Numbered from the stretch's first letter, positions 34,523 through 47,913 are shown. The stretch is DNA of 64,000 bases from Cylindrobasidium torrendii FP15055 ss-10 (GCA_000934385.1 KN880463.1:62001-126000); one strand, 5' to 3'. The notes: generated by a model not told the origin, from the sequence alone. Numbers and translations are program-made.

Positions 34523-35218
34523 GGTGGTTGATTTTGAGAGAGAAACACTTCGCCTCTTTTATATATGGCGACCATGGGTTTCATAAGTGCGGATTACCTT
34601 TGTTGTAATCCCAGAGCGCTTGCCGTCTAATACTCTGTTTCCAAGTTTGGGAACGTTTGCGGGTAATCCGCCAAAAACACCGAGCCCACCGGGCAGAAGT
34701 ACCCTCCCAAACCACGCTCGACTGCCACTTACCATGCGCTCCTATAGAGAGACATTCCTCGAAATTCAGTGGAATAGACCTGGTGGTTCGAAGAATCGGA
34801 TTGTAGCTTGTGCTTAGTTTAGTTTTAGCAAGATTGAAGCTCTTTGCATGACATTCTGCCCGAATTTCACCCCGGAATTCCGTTTCCAGATGGCTGGCAG
34901 CTGTCCATTTACAAAGGAAATGCAGGAGAAGTCTCGGAGAAAGATGACACTGCTTCAAGTAGTTGCACTCATGGATCGCACATTGCGTTGTTCCATCCCA
35001 ACTTGCTTGACTTGACGAAATACCTAGGCTTCATTCTCTTAATGAGTTTTTGAAAGATTTAGCAGTACGTTTGTCCTGTTTGATGAGCACTATAGCACAT
35101 TCAAGAGACGATGGCAGACAATGCTCAGCTTTCAAGGCATTATGAATGAATGAGCACACGTGCCCCGATCACCTCTCTGCTTTTCCCTTCATCGCTTCGA
35201 TCTCCGCCATTGCTGACC
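34523..35218. other. Divergent promoter region, GH93-like gene and NOG2
   Basis: Contains the TATA box at 34556 and otherwise no supported gene. A minus-strand open frame (34581-34958) shows no family motif. Confidence 0.4.
34556..34565 (-). promoter_or_regulatory. TATA box of the Asp-box hydrolase gene
   Basis: TATATAAAAG on the minus strand, 34-43 bp upstream of the ATG. That implies a very short 5' leader. Confidence 0.5.
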
Positions 35219-37366
35219 ATGGCACCCACGAAAAATGGCAGCTCTTCGGCCTCTAAGACCCGGTCATCGAGCTCTACTTCGAAAGTATCGTTGGCCCGGG
35301 TGAAAGGCGAAAACTTCTACCGAGATGCGAAGAAGGTCAACAGGCTAAAAATGCTGAATGGTGGCAAGGCTGTTCGAGACAAGGACGGGAAGATCACTCA
35401 GGCGGCGATATACCAGAAGGGAGAGGATGAGACAAAGCCCGGGAGAGTACAGCCTGACCGGCGCTGGTTCGGTGCGTGCAACTAACTCATCCACGAATTC
35501 CAAGTTGATATTTTGACCTAGGTAACACGAGGGTTATCTCCCAGACTGCATTGGATCAGTTCCGGACAAGTTTGGAGGGAAAGAAGGATGACCCATACTC
35601 TGTACTTCTTCGTCGCAACAAGCTTCCCATGGCTCTCCTTGACGAGGCCCAAAACCCCAATACGCGCAAGGTGCGTGAATAGACACTGTCCTGTTCTTCA
35701 TCTTGACGATGCTCCAGCGCACGCACATTGTCGAAACAGAGCCATTCAATGTGACCTTTGGCCCGAAAGCCCAACGTAAGCGTCCCAGGATCGATGCAGG
35801 AAATTTTGAGGAGCTCGGCAAGCTTGGAGCTGCTGCAGCGACCCAGGCCGAGCAAGCGCACGATACTCTTGGTATGGATGAAATGGCCGCCCACGAAACC
35901 GACATTGACCGCTCCTCCCAGGCGCTTCCATTGTGGCCGATGCCCCCACTCATGCCGACTACAACGAACCTATCTTCGCTAAAGGCACATCCCGTCGTAT
36001 TTACGGTGAGTTGTACAAGGTCATCGACTCCTCCGATGTCATTCTTCACATCCTCGATGCCCGCGACCCCATGGGCACCCTCTGCGAATCCGTTCTCGAA
36101 TATATAAAAAAGGAAAAGTCACACAAGCAAGTTGTCCTGGTCATCAACAAGTGTGATCTTGTTCCCAACTGGGTGACGGTATGTCGTTTATGGTGTTTCA
36201 GAAATCAAATCTGATTTTGGACAGGCCCGTTACATTCAGCACTTGACGCCCCGCTACCCGACCATCGCGTTCCACGCATCACCAAACCACTCATTCGGCA
36301 AAGGCTCTCTCATCCAACTTCTCCGCCAATTCTCCCAGCTGCATTCGGACAAGAAGCAGATCTCCGTTGGAATGGTGGGCTATCCCAATGTTGGCAAGAG
36401 CAGCGTCATCAACACCATCAAAAGCAGCAAGGTCTGCACGGTTGCGCCTGTCCCCGGCGAGACCAAAGTATGGCAGTATATCACCCTTACACGCCGGATC
36501 TACCTTATCGACTGTCCTGGAATTGTGCCCACCTCCGCGCATGACTCGCAGACATCGACAGTGCTCAAAGGTGTTGTCCGTGTCGAGGCACTCCCGACGC
36601 CGTCAGATCACATTCCCGCCCTGATGGAGCGCGTCAAGCCCGTGTATCTCTCGCGTACATACGGTGTTGCCCTACCCAATCCCGAAGATCCTTCGCAAGC
36701 GTGGGTGCCGGAGGATTTCTTGGACAAGCTTGCGCGGATGAAAGGCCGATTGTTGAAGGGCGGTGAGCCGGATTTGGATGGCGTTGCGAAGATTGTGCTT
36801 AGCGACTGGGTGCGCGGTCGGATACCGTTCTTCGTGCCACCACCTGAGCGGTCGGAAGAGCTCAATGCGCAAGAGGCAAAGGAGAAGAAACGCAAGGGCA
36901 AGGCGGCAGAGGCAGAGGTCCCGGGCGTGAAGCAGAACTTGGGCTCCATCATGCAAAAGAATGCCTTTGTTCCAGAGGATATACAGGTGCTTGAGGTCGA
37001 GGAAGACGTTGTAGAGGATGATGCCGAGCTCGAAGACGAGGAAGAAGAAGAGATAGAGGACAAGGAAGAGGAAGAACAACTGACTTGGAATGATGTCTTT
37101 GAGGGCACCAAAGACATTGAGGAGACAGAGGAGACAGAGGCTGCACAAATAGAGGAAGACGATGAGGACAATGTCCCGAAGAAGGAACCGCGCATGAAAA
37201 CCAACAAGGTGCGTTTCTCCTAGTCATGTTCATGTTTTACTAACAATTCCTGTAGCGCAAGGCTTCGAATTACTACTCAGGCGCGAACATCAAGGGAAAG
37301 AACCGCGAGAAGGCGGCTCTGATGAGATCCCTGCCTGCTGGAAAGAAGGGAGGACGGAAGAAATAG
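35219..37366 (+). CDS. NOG2: Nucleolar GTPase Nog2
   Basis: Circularly permuted GTPase that binds pre-60S ribosomes and gates their nuclear export. The basic N-terminus ([19 protein letters not shown], then [20 protein letters not shown]) is family-typical, as are [17 protein letters not shown] and [20 protein letters not shown]. The G motifs occur in permuted order: [12 protein letters not shown] (G4), [17 protein letters not shown] (G1), then [15 protein letters not shown] (G2) and [16 protein letters not shown] (G3). The tail is strongly acidic (runs of Glu/Asp) and then basic after a last intron ([20 protein letters not shown]), ending GGRKK. About six introns. The start is the ATG in ACCATGG context. 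Confidence 0.95.
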
Positions 37367-37671
37367 GGTGTACCGTAGGTTTGCATTGCTATCTGTCCAT
37401 AATGTACAGCACGGTTGTCTTTTTCAATCCACTTTATTGTATCTGCATAGTACCTTGCCTCGGTTGGTTCTTGTTTATCACGGTACTAGTAGCTGTTCAG
37501 ACTCAAAACCAATCTTGTGCGCTGTTTGGTGCAATGAACGATGTTTGATCACGTTTGAAGGACGAGTTCAATGCACTTGCGGGCGATGAAGAACTTCTCA
37601 CATAGCACAACGTGGAGTACAAATAACAAGATCAACGACCCCTTTGGCAGGGTCTGATACGTAGCGTAATT
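37367..37671. other. Intergenic region between convergent NOG2 and ERG7
   Basis: No gene seen. The transcripts converge here. Confidence 0.4.
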
Positions 37672-40389
37672 CTACTCAGCAGCAACCCTAGCCCTCTCCT
37701 TCAATTCGTGAAGATAATGATGCGCCTTGCCCAGCATCCAAATCGGGAATGAAAACTTGAAGTTCGGGTATGCGATTGCACACGTCTTGTTGAAGATACC
37801 CTCGATGGCTTCTTGTGGCCACGAGCCGTCCTGCATTTCGTTTAATAGTTGACCTAAAACTTATCCGATACCACTCACAGGGAGTTGTCGCGCCATGACC
37901 AACCGAACACCTTGATCAATCGGGTCGGCATAAGGGTATTGCGCATACATCAGGGACATGACTGCCCAGCACGTCTGCACATGCTGCGTCTCTTTGTGTT
38001 CAATCCAACGACTCTGTTCACAAGACTAAAGCAGTGTATATGTTAGCATCACAGGGTTGCGTAGGCGTCGAGATATACTTACCTCCCAACTTTCCCCCCA
38101 CCCACCATCACTACGCTGTTTCCCCACTAGATAATCGCAGGCTTTCCGCACACGCGCGCTGTTGGAATACGTCTCTCCGTTCAAGGACAGACTCTCTAGT
38201 GCGAACTGCGTCGCATAGGTGAAGCAGATCCCCCATGAACCAAGCCAAACACCTTCTGGTCGTTGAGTGGCGTGTAAGTACCCTATCGCACGCTTGATTG
38301 TCTGCCTGCACAAAGCACCATCAGCTTCCTGGTAGCGAGGTCTGGGAATACGACGCACTGTATTTCCCGATTTCGGTAATGGGGGTACCGATTCCTGAAG
38401 TGTGAAAGCGCGGTGACCACAGAAGTTGTGCATTCCGGATAGTTGTACTCGATCATGATGTCGCCTGGGTCCTATTAGCGACAATATAAGCAGAAAAGGC
38501 ATGCACATACCGAAAACCTCAGCAGGGTTTAGCCATTCCAACCATGATGGACCACGGATGGGCTCGTAGCTGGCATACCCGCCATTCGAATTTTGCATCG
38601 TCAACAGCAAGTCAACTGTATCCCTCAGTCGCTCCTCCGACACGAGCTTCGGTGCATACGATAGATCTTGCAAGTACAAAACTGCTTTCATGCCTTCGGC
38701 AGCACAGTCGGACACTGTGTATCCTTGCTCCTTCGTGCTAAAGTGATAGATCAGCATACGTTCACATGAGGAAAGAAGAATGAGTCCAACCTAAAGCCCC
38801 AAGCTCCCTTCGTTCCATGCCTGTACGATGTCTCGTAATGCAACGGGTGTTCCGTCATTTGGGCCTTGTCAAGCCAGTCCAACGCCTCAAGAAGCGATTC
38901 CTTGTTTTCTTCAGCATCTGCGAGACCGCTTTCTACAATGGCCTGCGTGATGAATCCGATATCCCACAATTGGCTGCCATTCGTCCCACACATCATCATG
39001 CCTTCTGCACCGAGCCACATGAAGTCGTATCGTTTCTCCATGTGCAATTTGTACGCATCAGAGTCGGTACCTTCACGGTGGAAGCGGGCGACGAGGTTCA
39101 TCATCTTCGATACTGGCCCAAGCGTCTGGTAACCGGTGTTCTCATCTTCGAGTACAATGAGTTTATAAGCGCGGTCGTTGGCGGCGCGGCGCAGTGGCGG
39201 GAACGTGCACTGCTCGTACGAAGACAATATGGGGTTGATGGAGTCGTACAAGAGCGAATGTGGGGCGTACAAGTCTCGTTTGCAGACGTTGTTGCGCTGG
39301 GCTGGCCAGTAGATCTTGTAGTAATTCTCTGCGTATAACTCTTCGCGCAGAGAGAGAATGAGATCGTTCTCTGGGTGTTGGAATTTGACGCCGTAAAGGT
39401 AGCTCATGGGAACATACACAGTGCGCGTGTGGATCCACCAACGGTGTGGATGGAAGGGGAGGGCATCTGGGAGGAGCCTAGGACACGATGAGTTTACTTC
39501 CAACTGGTACGTGGATTTCTGCACCATAATTCAGGCGGAATGGGATTCATGCCTTCCCACTCGTACACATTCAGGATGGCCAGCCAGAACTTGGCCCAGG
39601 CAGGCGACGCGGTGGCACCGCCTGTAAAAATGGTATGAGACGCGTCAAACTCAAGTACGACGTGACGTACCAAGTTCGTGCATAATCCCACGTGCCCGTA
39701 CACAGACTGGATGGTCCTTGTCCACCCCAAGGATCCTAAGCGCCGCATAGTTCATTGCTGTTCCGAACATTGTGGACGGACCCTCTACATGGCTGTTTTG
39801 TCTCGGGTCAATACCGTGAATCTCAGCTGGGTCGAGGAAACGCACATTCCCCAGCCACCATCGTCGGGATGCGCGCGATTGAAGAGGTACCGAATCATCT
39901 CCAGTCGTTCCTCCGTCGTAAATCCCATTCCGCTGACGTATGATCCTATGACAAGGCCAGGGAGGAGAAACATTGGGCCACCGTACTCCCCAGGCCAGTG
40001 CCCATCGTGTGCTTGCAGGTGTTTGTAAAATGTATAGCCATTTTGTGCTGCTGCCAGTGGGCTATCGGCTTGGGGAAGCTCAGGGAGATTCTACAGGCCG
40101 CAAAGGGTTAGCATCATCAAGATAATATACGCGTTATTCATGGATGAGGCAAGGGCTGGCCGTAATGGAAGGCAACGTTCGGAAGAGAGGCATAGAAGGG
40201 CTAACGCACCGTGGGTAATCCTAACCAGAATTTGTCCAGCGCAGTCTGCGGCCAATTCGCGCGTTCCTCCTCCGTGTGCAGATATTTCCAAGTGTGTCGT
40301 CCGCCAGCGCCGACGACGAGTCTCCAGCTTGCCGAGTCTGTGAATGCTACGCTTGTATCCTTCGGTACGGATAGCGGCGCGTAGGACAT
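37672..40389 (-). CDS. ERG7: Lanosterol synthase (oxidosqualene cyclase)
   Basis: Membrane-associated cyclase that converts 2,3-oxidosqualene to lanosterol in ergosterol synthesis. The N-terminal part ([17 protein letters not shown]) is followed by [53 protein letters not shown] and [20 protein letters not shown]. The catalytic Asp lies in [14 protein letters not shown]; most family members read DCTAE here. QW-type repeats include [38 protein letters not shown] and [19 protein letters not shown], then [20 protein letters not shown] near the end, with C-terminus KERARVAAE. About ten introns. The length before splicing and the motif order match complete fungal enzymes. Confidence 0.95.
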
Positions 40390-40645
40390 AGTGGAAGTAG
40401 AATAATACGATGCCGAAATCTGATTACTGGTTACAAAACAAGGGGGTGGGTGGGAAACTGAGGTACAGAATGCGGGGTCAGACCACAATAATTATCAGGC
40501 GATCGAGTAATCCCAAGCTCGGAGGGATGTGGGTCACTGCTTCAATGGTTGCCAAAAGCTCAGTTTCAAGTTGTGTCAAAGTCTGAGTAAAGTCGTACCA
40601 TTTCAGGCATTAACTCGAGTACTAGTATAGTAGTTAGCGCTAGCA

Positions 40646-42057
40646 TTAAATCATCCCAGTCTCGCCTCTGCGAGAGTTCTCCTTCTCTAGCTTATCCCAT
40701 CGGTTTTGTATCACTCTGTCACTCTCAGATGAAATCCATCGTCCCTCGAGCACGCTCCATGTCTCTACACCCTTCTTCGTCCGTCTAGTATCTCCGTCTT
40801 TGCGCTTGAGGTTGAAGCCCATATTCTGCTTGACCATGCCCAGATAGCCCACTTCGCTAATCCCGCGGCGCACATACTTGTCACGCTCGATATTGCTCTT
40901 TCCCAGAGTTGCAAGTTGATGAGGCGGCGGCCCTTGCCTTCGCCTCCTCAGAGTCGACTTCAAGACCTCTCCTTTGCGCTCCCGTTCCCGTTCTCTCGTC
41001 TTGTTCTCCACCCTCGTTCTTCGTGCAATAAAAACCTGCTTGAATAGCGGCAGTGGTATCGGCGTATCCTTCCGCACACGCGTTGCAGTGTACCATTTCT
41101 TGATGTGGTTCTCCTGCTTTTTCAAAGGGCTCACTACGAACAATGAGAATAGAGATGCATGCCAAGAGGAGGGAAACCCACGCCAGCTTTCTGAAGCAGA
41201 CGCGTAGAACTGAGTCTCCTTATTTGGATTGAGAATTCGCTCGCCCTCCATCTCCGCCTGAAGGTCTTTCATAGTGGCCTGAATCTCCGCTTGCTTGTCC
41301 TGTCTGTATAACAACGCAGTCAGCAAACGAATCCAGACCATATGAATGACACGGACAAACGAAGATATTTCTTGATGCGATAGTTAATCATGCCTGTGAC
41401 ATGCAGAGGCTGTGGTTTCATGCGAGGGAGTGGTGGGTGGTACAATGAGCCCGTCATGAAGCCACCAGTGAGAATGGGTCGGTTGCGCATCTTGTCTATC
41501 CAATTCTATGCTCACTGTTATTGCAGAATATTTGAGACGAAGGATATGTACATACCAAGGCATCCTGCTCCTGCAGACGATGGTCCGCGCGCGTACGCTT
41601 CGCACCGATGAGACGGTCATACCGGTCTACCAACTTGGCTGAATCACCATTTTGAAGCACTTCTAGCAGCTGGAGCTCGGTCATTATCGTGCATATTGTT
41701 GCAACACACTGCAGACACACCTTATGCCCAAACGCCAATACCTCCCTCGTCCGTTTCGTTCCCGTCAAGTGCTGGTTCTCATGGAATAGCAGCTTCACTC
41801 TGAACCGAATCTACTTGTCACTAAGCACTGAGTATGCCTGCTTGCAGCCCTCTAACACGGGCTCTTACGTTTTCCGTACGAGCCTCTCGAAGTAACGCAC
41901 GGTACAAGTGCAGTGTCGGGACGCGATGGACAGGCAGCTTCCAGAATGGCTGTCCAAATTTCACGGGTCGGAGGGCGCTATTTGCAGCAGCAAGCGATGC
42001 GCGAAAGGCTGCCGATCCTATAACATGAGGGGGTGGAACAGATAGCGGCAGCGACAT
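40646..42057 (-). CDS. LYR-motif protein, probably mitochondrial
   Basis: The first 70 or so residues read MSLPLSVPPPHVIGSAAFRA and KLPVHRVPTLHLYRALLREA, then ENIRFRVKLLFHENQHLTGT and REVLAFGHKLLEVLQNGDS. The LYR tripeptide followed by a helical, basic stretch with a conserved downstream Phe/Arg (IRFR) is the Complex1_LYR plan, seen in assembly factors for respiratory complexes and Fe-S proteins. The rest (LTGGFMTGSLYHPPLPRMKP, DKQAEIQATMKDLQAEMEGE and a Lys/Arg-rich C-terminus ending RRGETGMI) is not recognised. Together they make a longer protein than most LYR factors. Five short introns. The particular partner cannot be inferred. Confidence 0.65.
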
Positions 42058-42343
42058 GGAAGAGCGGAGGCAGGCCGCGGAACGCTTGGAATGCCATCAG
42101 AAGCGATCGACGGACGACTGGATCATTTGTGCCACTCATTGCTTTCAAGTAGCGGCCAGCGGCCAGTGGCCAGCCACTTTGTGAGTCCCTAAATGAAAGC
42201 ACCCATTTGCATCGATACAAAAGAGCTACTACTATTACAATGAACAAAGAGAAGGGTGTACGATAGGATGTAAACAAGACGATGAAATGGTATGTACTGT
42301 ACGCTATTTAAATACACTGTCCGTTGGTGACTGCGCGCGCAAA

Positions 42344-44976
42344 CTATGCTGCGGGTACCGCATTCGGATCCCGATACACCTGGAAGCCACTGTCAGTGGA
42401 TGGTAGAAGGAAGAGTACTAACGCACCTTGACGTCCTTCAAGTTCTTCACCGAATCTTCTCCCGGGTCCTCGTCCTCGGCTAACTGGACACCATTGTCCA
42501 ACCTCAAGCCCTGCTCGTTTGCAAGATGCAGCAAACAGATGAACACGTAACTCGTGCTAATATCATCTATACTTTCTTGCGCATACGAGTCCTGCAGGTT
42601 CACGATCACGTCCTTGAACTCGCGAGCGACAGTGGGGTCAGTCGCATCACCCTCGTCGACGTCCTGGGAGGAGTATGTCAGACATGAAACACATTGACGA
42701 AGAACAAGAAGGTAGACAAACCATGCCATCTTCTGTCTTCTGGTGACTTGTTATAATCTCCAGACCCTTCCAAATATTGTCCTTGAGCCTCCTGACATCC
42801 ACCCGCTTTACACGACGCGCATAGTTGACGACCGGAGGGCGCACCCGGGGCGCCTGGCTTGATGTGAATGGCATATCCTCCACGTCTGCCGGTCCTATAG
42901 AGGGTCCTGCAATCTCGCCGAGATAATCGCCTACAGCGTCGCCATCGTCGTCGTCAAAGTGACCACCAGCAGGGTCGTCATATGCAGGACCTGAAATGAT
43001 AAGATGTCTGCGATGAGGGAGATATGGCAAGCGCACCATCGTTGTCACCAGCTTCCTGGTCCGTCTCTTGGTTGGCAAACCAATTTTGGTCGACCTCGCC
43101 ATCTGTAGGCTCACTGCGTCCCTTCATCATGATCTACACGGATGTCAGCTGGGAACCTAACATGACATGGACCGCTACATACTGTGTACTTCGGCTTAGT
43201 GAACAGAGAAATAAGCTGATGACTAGAAAAGTGCATGTCGTCGGGTAGACGATTCCCTGCGCTCTTCTCTGGCTGCCTTTTCTTTGGCAGCATATGTGAC
43301 TTCGCATTCTTCGGTGCCTCATGAATCTTCTTGATAATGGCGTCGAGGTCATCAATTTCTGGCTCAGCAAACTGAATCATTACTGGCTCCTTCTTCACAC
43401 CCTTCTTCTTGGGCTTCGCTTTCTCCAGACGCTCCTTGTCTATAACCTTGGTCAGATGTGTGACAGCTAGCAAAAGAGCCACTGACCTCGCTGTGCAGCA
43501 CGGCCAAGCTTGAAATATTGTGGGCCGGCCCAATTTCTTGAGTCTTCGTCGAAGCCAGCCAGTACATTCTCGCCACCAGGACCAACATGCAATGTCCCTG
43601 CACTTGCCTTAGAGGCATCGAATGGAGCTGTCCCATCACCCGACCCAGATGGGCCGTTAAAGCCATTGGCACCTCCCTGCTCACCATCGTCGTCGCCATG
43701 CCGCGAAGAATCATCGAAATGGTCATCATTGAACCCAAAGCCTTCGTCGTCGTTGTCATCGTTCATGTTTGCGTAAAAGTCTGTTTCCGGTGCGTTGTCC
43801 ATACCAGTGGCTGAAGGAATCTCGTGGTCAATGTCGAATGGTGCCGGACTTTCAGCATTGTCATCGTCGATGTCAGGATACTCTTCCTGCGTCATTGGCA
43901 CGCTGAAACCCTCCTCCCCATCGCGCTGGAAACTAAACTTGGAGAGGTCTGGACATATTTCCAAGCTCTCGAAATCAGGGAGACAACCTGAGAGATATTG
44001 AGAAGAGATGGGAGTAAGAAAGGATAGCACATACGGCGCAGAGCTGCGAGATTCACGAAAGACGGAGGTTGCTCTTTGTCTACCTCATGGTCATCCTTGA
44101 ACTGCGAGTCGCTTGCATCGAATACAACGCGGAGAGCACCATCTTGACCGACACCAGCATTGAGATGGTTCATGAGAAGACCCTGTGCGCCGCCCTCGTC
44201 AAAATCGGCAGAGGTCTTCTTGAATAATGGGTCGACTGCGAAGTCTGCTTCAATCTTCTTATTGCGCAGGGTTGCAGCATCCTTGAGTGTCGCAGTGGGC
44301 CGGTAGTTGCGTTTCTTCTTTGGCAGAGTTTGATCACCGTCAACCCCCTCCTCGTCCGATTCGCCTTCAAAATCCTGGCGGCCTGACGCCAAGTTGTTTG
44401 CGAGCTTGGTGGTGTCCGTACCGACACTATCCACCCGGCTAGTCCAGATCTTCACACAGCCATCTAGAGTGTACGATGCACGCTGGAAGTTGACAGAGCC
44501 GTCCTGGTTATTGCGCAAGACCGTGCCGTCGTGGAAGTAGTCGATGAGATAGAGGCTCCAAGAGTTAGCCGCAGTGATTTTCTGGGCGAATTCAGCGTTT
44601 CAAACATATCTATGTGCGAGCCACGCACTCCATCCGTGTGCATCTTTAGCCAGGATTCAAAATTGGTGTTCATCAACTCCTTGTTAGACACATCTATCTT
44701 GGGCATGGATGGTGCGAGCGTTACGCGCTTCTTGGGTCGTGAAGGGCCTGCTTCGTCAGGCGGGGCAGCCCCAGCTGGTGCTTTTGTGCTTTGTCGACGT
44801 TTTCTGATCTCTTCTCTGTCATCCTTGAGGTTAAAGTCATGTACAGTAGCGTCGTTGCCGATACTCTTGCGTGAGCCGGTGCGTTTGGGTTTAGGCATAG
44901 CTTCCTCAACGTCCGTTTCATTCTCGTACATGTCTTCATCCTCACTCGCATCGTCTTCGAAACGCGCCCGGGGCAT
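42344..44976 (-). CDS. BRN1: Condensin complex subunit 2 (Brn1/barren)
   Basis: Kleisin subunit of condensin, linking the SMC heads during mitotic chromosome compaction. An acidic/basic N-terminus (MPRARFEDDASEDEDMYEN) leads to the conserved ITAANSWSLYLIDYFHDGTV and QRASYTLDGCVKIWTSRVDS, then KRNYRPTATLKDAATLRNKK and FAVDPLFKKTSADFDEGGAQ. The central region is acidic (DFESLEICPDLSKFSF, later EDSRNWAGPQYFKLGRA). The C-terminal winged-helix part has NYARRVKRVDVRRLKDNIWK and STSYVFICLLHLANEQGLRL, ending in a short last exon, VYRDPNAVPAA. About eight introns. Divergent from eL30 with 236 bp between starts. Confidence 0.92.
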
Positions 44977-45212
44977 TGTGAAGGAGGATGAGAGGTGGTG
45001 GGGGAGAGCAATCAACTAGCCGCATCACGTGCGTCGCGATGCGCGATCGCGGCCAAAGTGGCGCACATCAAATTCGGCCCGCCGGTGATGGCCGCACGGA
45101 GATTGAATTGGATGTACAGTTTTGATACCTGGACAGAAAATATTCTACAGTACGCTGTTGAAATCCGCGCGATCAAGACTACCCCGCCGCCCCACCCACC
45201 GCCGACGACGCA

Positions 45213-45686
45213 ATGGCCCCCAAATCTAAGTCCACCAAGACCACCGAGTCCATCGCGTCTCGCCTTGCGCTCGTCGTAAAATCCGGAAAATACTCCCTGG
45301 GCTACAAGTCTGCCCTCAAGCAGATGCGTAATGGCAAAGGTGCGTTCTTTCTCTGCCCAAACCTCGTCGGGGACTGGAGCGTGAGGCTGAGAAGGTCCCT
45401 TGGGCTAACCATTAATTGTAGCCAAGCTCGTTTTGATCGCTGGTAACTGCCCCCCGCTCCGCAAGTCCGAGCTCGAGTACTACGCTATGCTTTCCAAGAC
45501 GACCGTCCACCACTTCTCTGGCACCAACGTTGCTCTTGGTACCGCTGCTGGAAAGCTTTTCCGCGTCGGGTGCGTCTTATCTATTCACTTTTTCCTGCCT
45601 AGGCTAAAGGATTTGGTTGCAGTGTGATGACCGTCACCGACCCTGGTGACTCTGATCTCCTGACCTTTGCTGAGGCCTCTGCATGA
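45213..45686 (+). CDS. RPL30: 60S ribosomal protein eL30
   Basis: About 112 residues from three exons. The sequence [20 protein letters not shown], then [61 protein letters not shown] and [13 protein letters not shown] is an essentially full match to the family. The first intron (about 80 bp) follows MRNGK, a common place in fungi. The second precedes VMTVTDPG. Usual length. Confidence 0.97.
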
Positions 45687-46608
45687 ACATCATTTGCTTT
45701 TCAAACTGTATATGTAGGATCTATGCCGTATTTTCAATGCCATGACCTTTTGGTGCCCTTCTATCGCGTGGAGTGTCAAGTTATCCCAATGCCCATCAGA
45801 GTCTTTGAGCTTTGCCGACGCTCTCATGCCACGATGCAACGTCTGAAGCTCCAGAAAGCTTTACGAGAAGACTGAACCATTGGTTCCCAGCCATACAAGT
45901 GGCAGGTGGAGTATGACAACCTCGAGTTCAGCTTGTAGCCGGGCGGGGTGGGTGCGCATTTCTTGGGTGTAAACAACTTCATCAAGCTTCTAACTGTCGC
46001 TACAAGTCAATTTCACGTTTGAGAGATAATTCTCGTACCTCATCGACCTGGTGTGTACAGTTCATGGTGTCCAGTGTCCCATATCGATGTCTAGTACTTA
46101 CACGCTCATTGGCGTCCCGGAGACGGCAGCCGGGAAAAAGTCCCCACAGGCACCAAGCAAGGCTCTTTCAATCTGGTAGCCTGCTGGTAGCCAACTACAT
46201 ACTATACGTTGGTCTACCATATACAGCTGTTACTGAAGTATCAGACCTTTACCAAGTTGGAATCACCCGTTGGATGGGTTTGAAATCAGACGCGTCGGCC
46301 ACTTGCCTCTTGCGTCAACTTGCCTTTCGCGCCAACTTGTCCTGGATAGGCTTTCCGTCGCTCAACGTTCAACTGCCGTGTCTCGTCCCGTCAACAACAC
46401 TCTGGAATATGCCGTGCTCTGCCACGAAGGCTTCATTCCGGAAAGCAAATGTGGAGGGCATGGCGGAGGTCATGAGGAATGCGGAGCTGGGGAACCCTGA
46501 TGGCAGTGGACGTTATCTCCATTGCAGCTCGATACGACGCCATAAAGTATATAAAGGTCAAGGGGCAAAAGTGCTCCCATCTCCCTTCCTTCGTTTCGCG
46601 CACCCGTC
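45687..46608. other. Intergenic region, eL30 to the F-box gene
   Basis: A plus-strand open frame of about 200 codons (46019-46624) occupies part of it but shows no motif, no sensible composition and overlaps the start of the F-box gene. It may be promoter or an unrecognised gene. Confidence 0.3.
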
Positions 46609-47913
46609 ATGTCAGTGTCCGTGATCATTGCAAGGTTGTTCCATTTCCAATCTGGTGTGTTTGCAAGTGGTACTCAACAGGACGGTGGTTTATTTTCTTT
46701 TGTGCAGGACACTCCAGGGTGCCTACCCTCCCGCAGGAGCTCCTGGACCTCATCATCGACCACTTGGCTAGCACTACCGATAAAAAGACATTGATGGCAT
46801 GTGCACTGACAAACAAGGCATTCCTCGACCGCGCGCGCACACATCTTTTCGGCGATGTCGTACTCACCCCACAATCTGCTGCGAAGTTCACAACAGCATC
46901 GCATCCCCCGTTCTCCCACGTCCGGCATCTCAGACTCATTGGACTTGGACAAACGGCACTGAAGTGGGAACAGTTGGATTTCTCCGCGACACACATCCGC
47001 CAACTTTCCCTCATCAATGTCGATGCCGGCCTTCTGTTACAGATGAAATGGACGCCGACAATCGAGAGTCTATATCTCAACTTCATCCGTGTAGAGAGTC
47101 TCGACAAGTTCTACCAGCTCATGCGGAATTTCCCGCAGCTACGCCACTTGACACTGTACCAGTTCTACTGCTGTGGGGAGGGTGAGCATACTGAGGCGTC
47201 GGAACATCAACATCAAGTGAGAATCCCACTGAGGACGCTCGAGCTATCATTCAGATACTCGCGATCCGATGTTGTCGACATGCTCACAAGCCCACGCTCT
47301 CCATTCGTGCTCGACGACCTCGAAGAGCTGACCATCAAGCCCAACGCGATGGACACAGACGGTCTTCTGCGCATTAGCGACGCACTCCAGGTTGGCGGAG
47401 ACTCGCTCGCGACGCTGAATGTGGGGCCATTCCGGATGCACGGACTTGCAGGTGGGTGTTTGTCCATTGAACCTTCTTTGTTGAAAAGTGGTTTATGGGT
47501 CGTTGGCAGACGACATCCCGATTCCACGTCTCACATCGTTCCGCGTCCTACGGGTATCCGTTTCGGACAGAGCCATTCACCAGAATCTCATCGACTGGTG
47601 GACAACGCTTTTCTCGACCTCCTCAACGTCCTGGGACCTCCAACATCTCACTGTCAATGCTGCCGTCCATTTACTCGACTGGGACTCGCTTTCCGGCGGC
47701 GGTCGGTTTCATTGTTTTGCAGAGAAGGAGAAGTGGGAGAGACTGGCGAGTGCGTTGGTGGGGAAACAGATGTCTGCGCTAAGGACAGTGACCATCCGCC
47801 TCGAACTGAAGGAAGGCCCGCTCCAATACTTGAAGGACATCAAGGCGGTTATCGAAAGGGCATTAGAGCGTACCAGTGCCAACTTTAAGACGGTCGTTGA
47901 TCTCTGTCCATAA
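46609..47913 (+). CDS. F-box-like protein
   Basis: Predicted substrate adaptor of an SCF ubiquitin ligase, of the kind greatly expanded in Agaricomycetes. A short first exon (MSVSVIIARLFHFQSG) is joined by a 60-bp phase-1 intron to HSRVPTLPQELLDLIIDHLA, then LMACALTNKAFLDRARTHLF, the F-box pattern (LP-E-L-I, then C-L-F). The remainder has leucine-rich strands (VRHLRLIGLGQTALKW, IRQLSLINVDAGLLLQM, LRHLTLYQFYC, LDDLEELTIKPNAMDTDGLL). A second intron falls at GLA/DDIPIPRLTSFRV. The end (KTVVDLCP) is 141 bp from the POL3 stop on the opposite strand. The substrate is unknown. Confidence 0.75.

Noticed and set aside
35534..36049. Minus-strand frame across NOG2
   Set aside because: Shadow of the NOG2 coding exons on the other strand.
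46019..46624. 200-codon open frame upstream of the F-box gene
   Set aside because: No recognisable motif or exon partners; it overlaps the F-box first exon in another frame. An open frame of this length can occur by chance.
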